Below are positions 5,993 to 6,607 of a stretch of 6,607 bases of DNA, piece by piece. Numbering within the stretch: position 1 is the first letter of the stretch; the number at the start of each line of letters is the position of its first letter. The notes beneath the pieces were generated by a model that ran no database searches, was not told where the DNA came from, and worked only from the letters and a program-made list of their open reading frames with translations. This DNA is from Dehalococcoidia bacterium (GTDB lineage Bacteria > Chloroflexota > Dehalococcoidia > Tepidiformales > Tepidiformaceae): positions 1 to 6,607 of the forward strand of contig SLAK01000143.1 in NCBI GenBank assembly GCA_007126855.1, in the 5' to 3' direction. The translations under genes and the position numbers were made by a program.

Positions 5993-5996
5993 CCCC
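5993..5996 (-). promoter_or_regulatory. Ribosome binding site deciding the radical SAM start
   Basis: GGGG (within GCGGGGCG) on the minus strand is spaced seven bases from ATG 5985 but only one base from the upstream in-frame GTG 5991. This favours the ATG and a protein two residues shorter. Confidence 0.45.
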
Positions 5997-5999
5997 GCT

Positions 6000-6009
6000 C
6001 GATATATCG
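6000..6009. promoter_or_regulatory. Palindrome CGATATATCG in the divergent promoter region
   Basis: This perfect ten-base palindrome has an AT core in otherwise GC-rich DNA, 15 bases upstream of the radical SAM ATG. TATATC within it could act as a -10 box for the minus strand, and its symmetry could also make it an operator. No convincing -35 box is visible, so the role is uncertain. Confidence 0.35.
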
Positions 6010-6033
6010 GATGGGGACACTCTATCACGCGGC

Positions 6034-6068
6034 CGTTCCTCGCTCCCCGCTCCCCGTTCCCCGTTACA
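6034..6068 (+). repeat. Five-unit heptanucleotide tandem repeat
   Basis: Five adjacent 7-base units of consensus CGYTCCC start at 6034, 6041, 6048, 6055 and 6062. The second and third are identical (CGCTCCC), the fourth is CGTTCCC, the first is CGTTCCT, and the last (CGTTACA) is degenerate and runs into the start region of the DUF362 gene. The minus strand carries three GGGG tracts with 3-base spacers and then a GG. The repeat occupies the spacer between the divergent radical SAM and DUF362 genes. Confidence 0.75.
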
Positions 6069-6070
6069 CT
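6065..6070 (+). promoter_or_regulatory. Candidate -10 box (TACACT) for the DUF362 gene
   Basis: TACACT resembles TATAAT at four of six positions and ends six bases before the ATG at 6077, so transcription would begin at or next to the start codon. There is no Shine-Dalgarno between it and the ATG (GATCCC), which fits a leaderless mRNA. It has no clear -35 box because the heptanucleotide repeat lies upstream. Confidence 0.35.
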
Positions 6071-6076
6071 GATCCC

Positions 6077-6607
6077 ATGACCCTCGAAGCTTCCCCCGCC
6101 TCCCAGGGCAGCACCCCGCCCACGAGCGAACCGCTGGTCTCCGTCCTCTATACCAGCGCGCCCACGGTCAAACACGACATCGCGCGGCTCATGGAGCTGG
6201 CCCATTTCCGCGACCATCTCCCCGCTGACCGTGAGACGCTGCTCAAAGTCAACATAAGCTGGCAGCACTACTACCCCGGTTGCAGCACCAGCCCCTGGCA
6301 GCTCGATGGCGTCATCTCCGCGCTCAAGGCCGCCGGCTACGACGACCCCACCCCGGTCCAGAACGGCACCGTCGTCGTCGACTCCCACGCTGGCGAAACG
6401 GGCAACAAGCACGACCGCGTCTTCGAAAAGCACGGCCTTAAAAGCGTCCACCTCCAGGACAAGAGTGCCCGCTGGGTGCCATACGTGCCAAAGAGCAAGA
6501 TGCTCGTCCTCGACCAGGTCTTCCCCGACGGCATTGAAGTGCCCGAGATGTTCTTTGGCACCAACATCATCCAGATGCCCACGCTCAAGACCCACGTCTT
6601 CACCACC
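6077..6607 (+). CDS. DUF362 domain protein, N-terminal 177 residues (runs off the right edge)
   Basis: The frame starts at ATG 6077 and stays open to the end of the window, giving 177 residues of a longer protein. After a low-complexity leader of about 18 residues rich in Ser, Pro and Thr, the DUF362 pattern appears: LLKVNISW at 55-62, an extended YYPGCSTSPWQLDGVISAL at 65-83, VVVDSHAGET at 99-108, a helix (VFEKHGL at 115-121), FPDGIEVPEMF at 149-159, and MPTLKTHVFTT at 167-177. The last segment matches the 'lP(K/T)LKTH' region of the family. DUF362 proteins are widespread in anaerobes, some carry ferredoxin-like Fe-S domains, and their function is not established. No signal peptide is seen. 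It is divergent from a radical SAM gene. The first 18 residues may be untranslated if a later start is used, but no good alternative with a ribosome binding site is visible. Confidence 0.82.
   Translation, partial: MTLEASPASQGSTPPTSEPLVSVLYTSAPTVKHDIARLMELAHFRDHLPADRETLLKVNISWQHYYPGCSTSPWQLDGVISALKAAGYDDPTPVQNGTVVVDSHAGETGNKHDRVFEKHGLKSVHLQDKSARWVPYVPKSKMLVLDQVFPDGIEVPEMFFGTNIIQMPTLKTHVFTT

Noticed and set aside
6034..6068. Canonical G-quadruplex on the minus strand
   Set aside because: Only three GGGG tracts plus a GG are present, so the usual four tracts of at least three G are lacking.
5936..6595. Minus-strand frame antisense to the DUF362 gene
   Set aside because: The plus-strand frame carries the DUF362 motifs, while this one is Gly/Val-rich with no motif and overlaps the radical SAM start.

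Overview
The window is about 6.6 kb of high-GC bacterial chromosome. It holds six complete protein genes, one gene cut off at the left edge and one cut off at the right edge. High GC, a eukaryote-type (class II) glutamine synthetase, an MFE-2-like short-chain dehydrogenase, a cytoplasmic beta-lactamase-fold hydrolase and a radical SAM/DUF362 pair would suit Chloroflexota (Dehalococcoidia-like) or possibly Actinomycetota. This placement is inference from gene content, since there is no rRNA or other marker gene. I see no tRNA, rRNA, CRISPR array, insertion sequence or integrase.

Layout from left to right: the 3' end of an unrecognised gene (+) ending in a six-glutamine tract; an SDR oxidoreductase (-); glutamine synthetase II (-), with a strong terminator between it and the SDR; an HxlR/DUF24 regulator (-), divergent from a family VIII esterase/beta-lactamase-like serine hydrolase (+); a strong hairpin terminator; a serine O-acetyltransferase (-); a radical SAM protein (-); and, divergent from it, a DUF362 protein (+) running off the right edge. 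All intergenic gaps are under 200 bases.

Most genes look separately transcribed, judging by strand switches, terminators and gaps of 130-190 bases. Two divergent pairs suggest shared control. HxlR and the serine hydrolase share a 136-base promoter region with two inverted repeats. The radical SAM and DUF362 genes share about 90 bases that contain a perfect 10-base palindrome and a five-unit heptanucleotide tandem repeat. Glutamine synthetase II (ammonia assimilation) and serine acetyltransferase (cysteine synthesis) are amino-acid housekeeping functions with no evident link to the rest.

Nothing here is clearly a new system. The part most worth a second look is the radical SAM/DUF362 pair, whose function I cannot name. 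The radical SAM protein has a Cys-rich C-terminus that probably binds a second iron-sulfur cluster, and the DUF362 gene may be leaderless.
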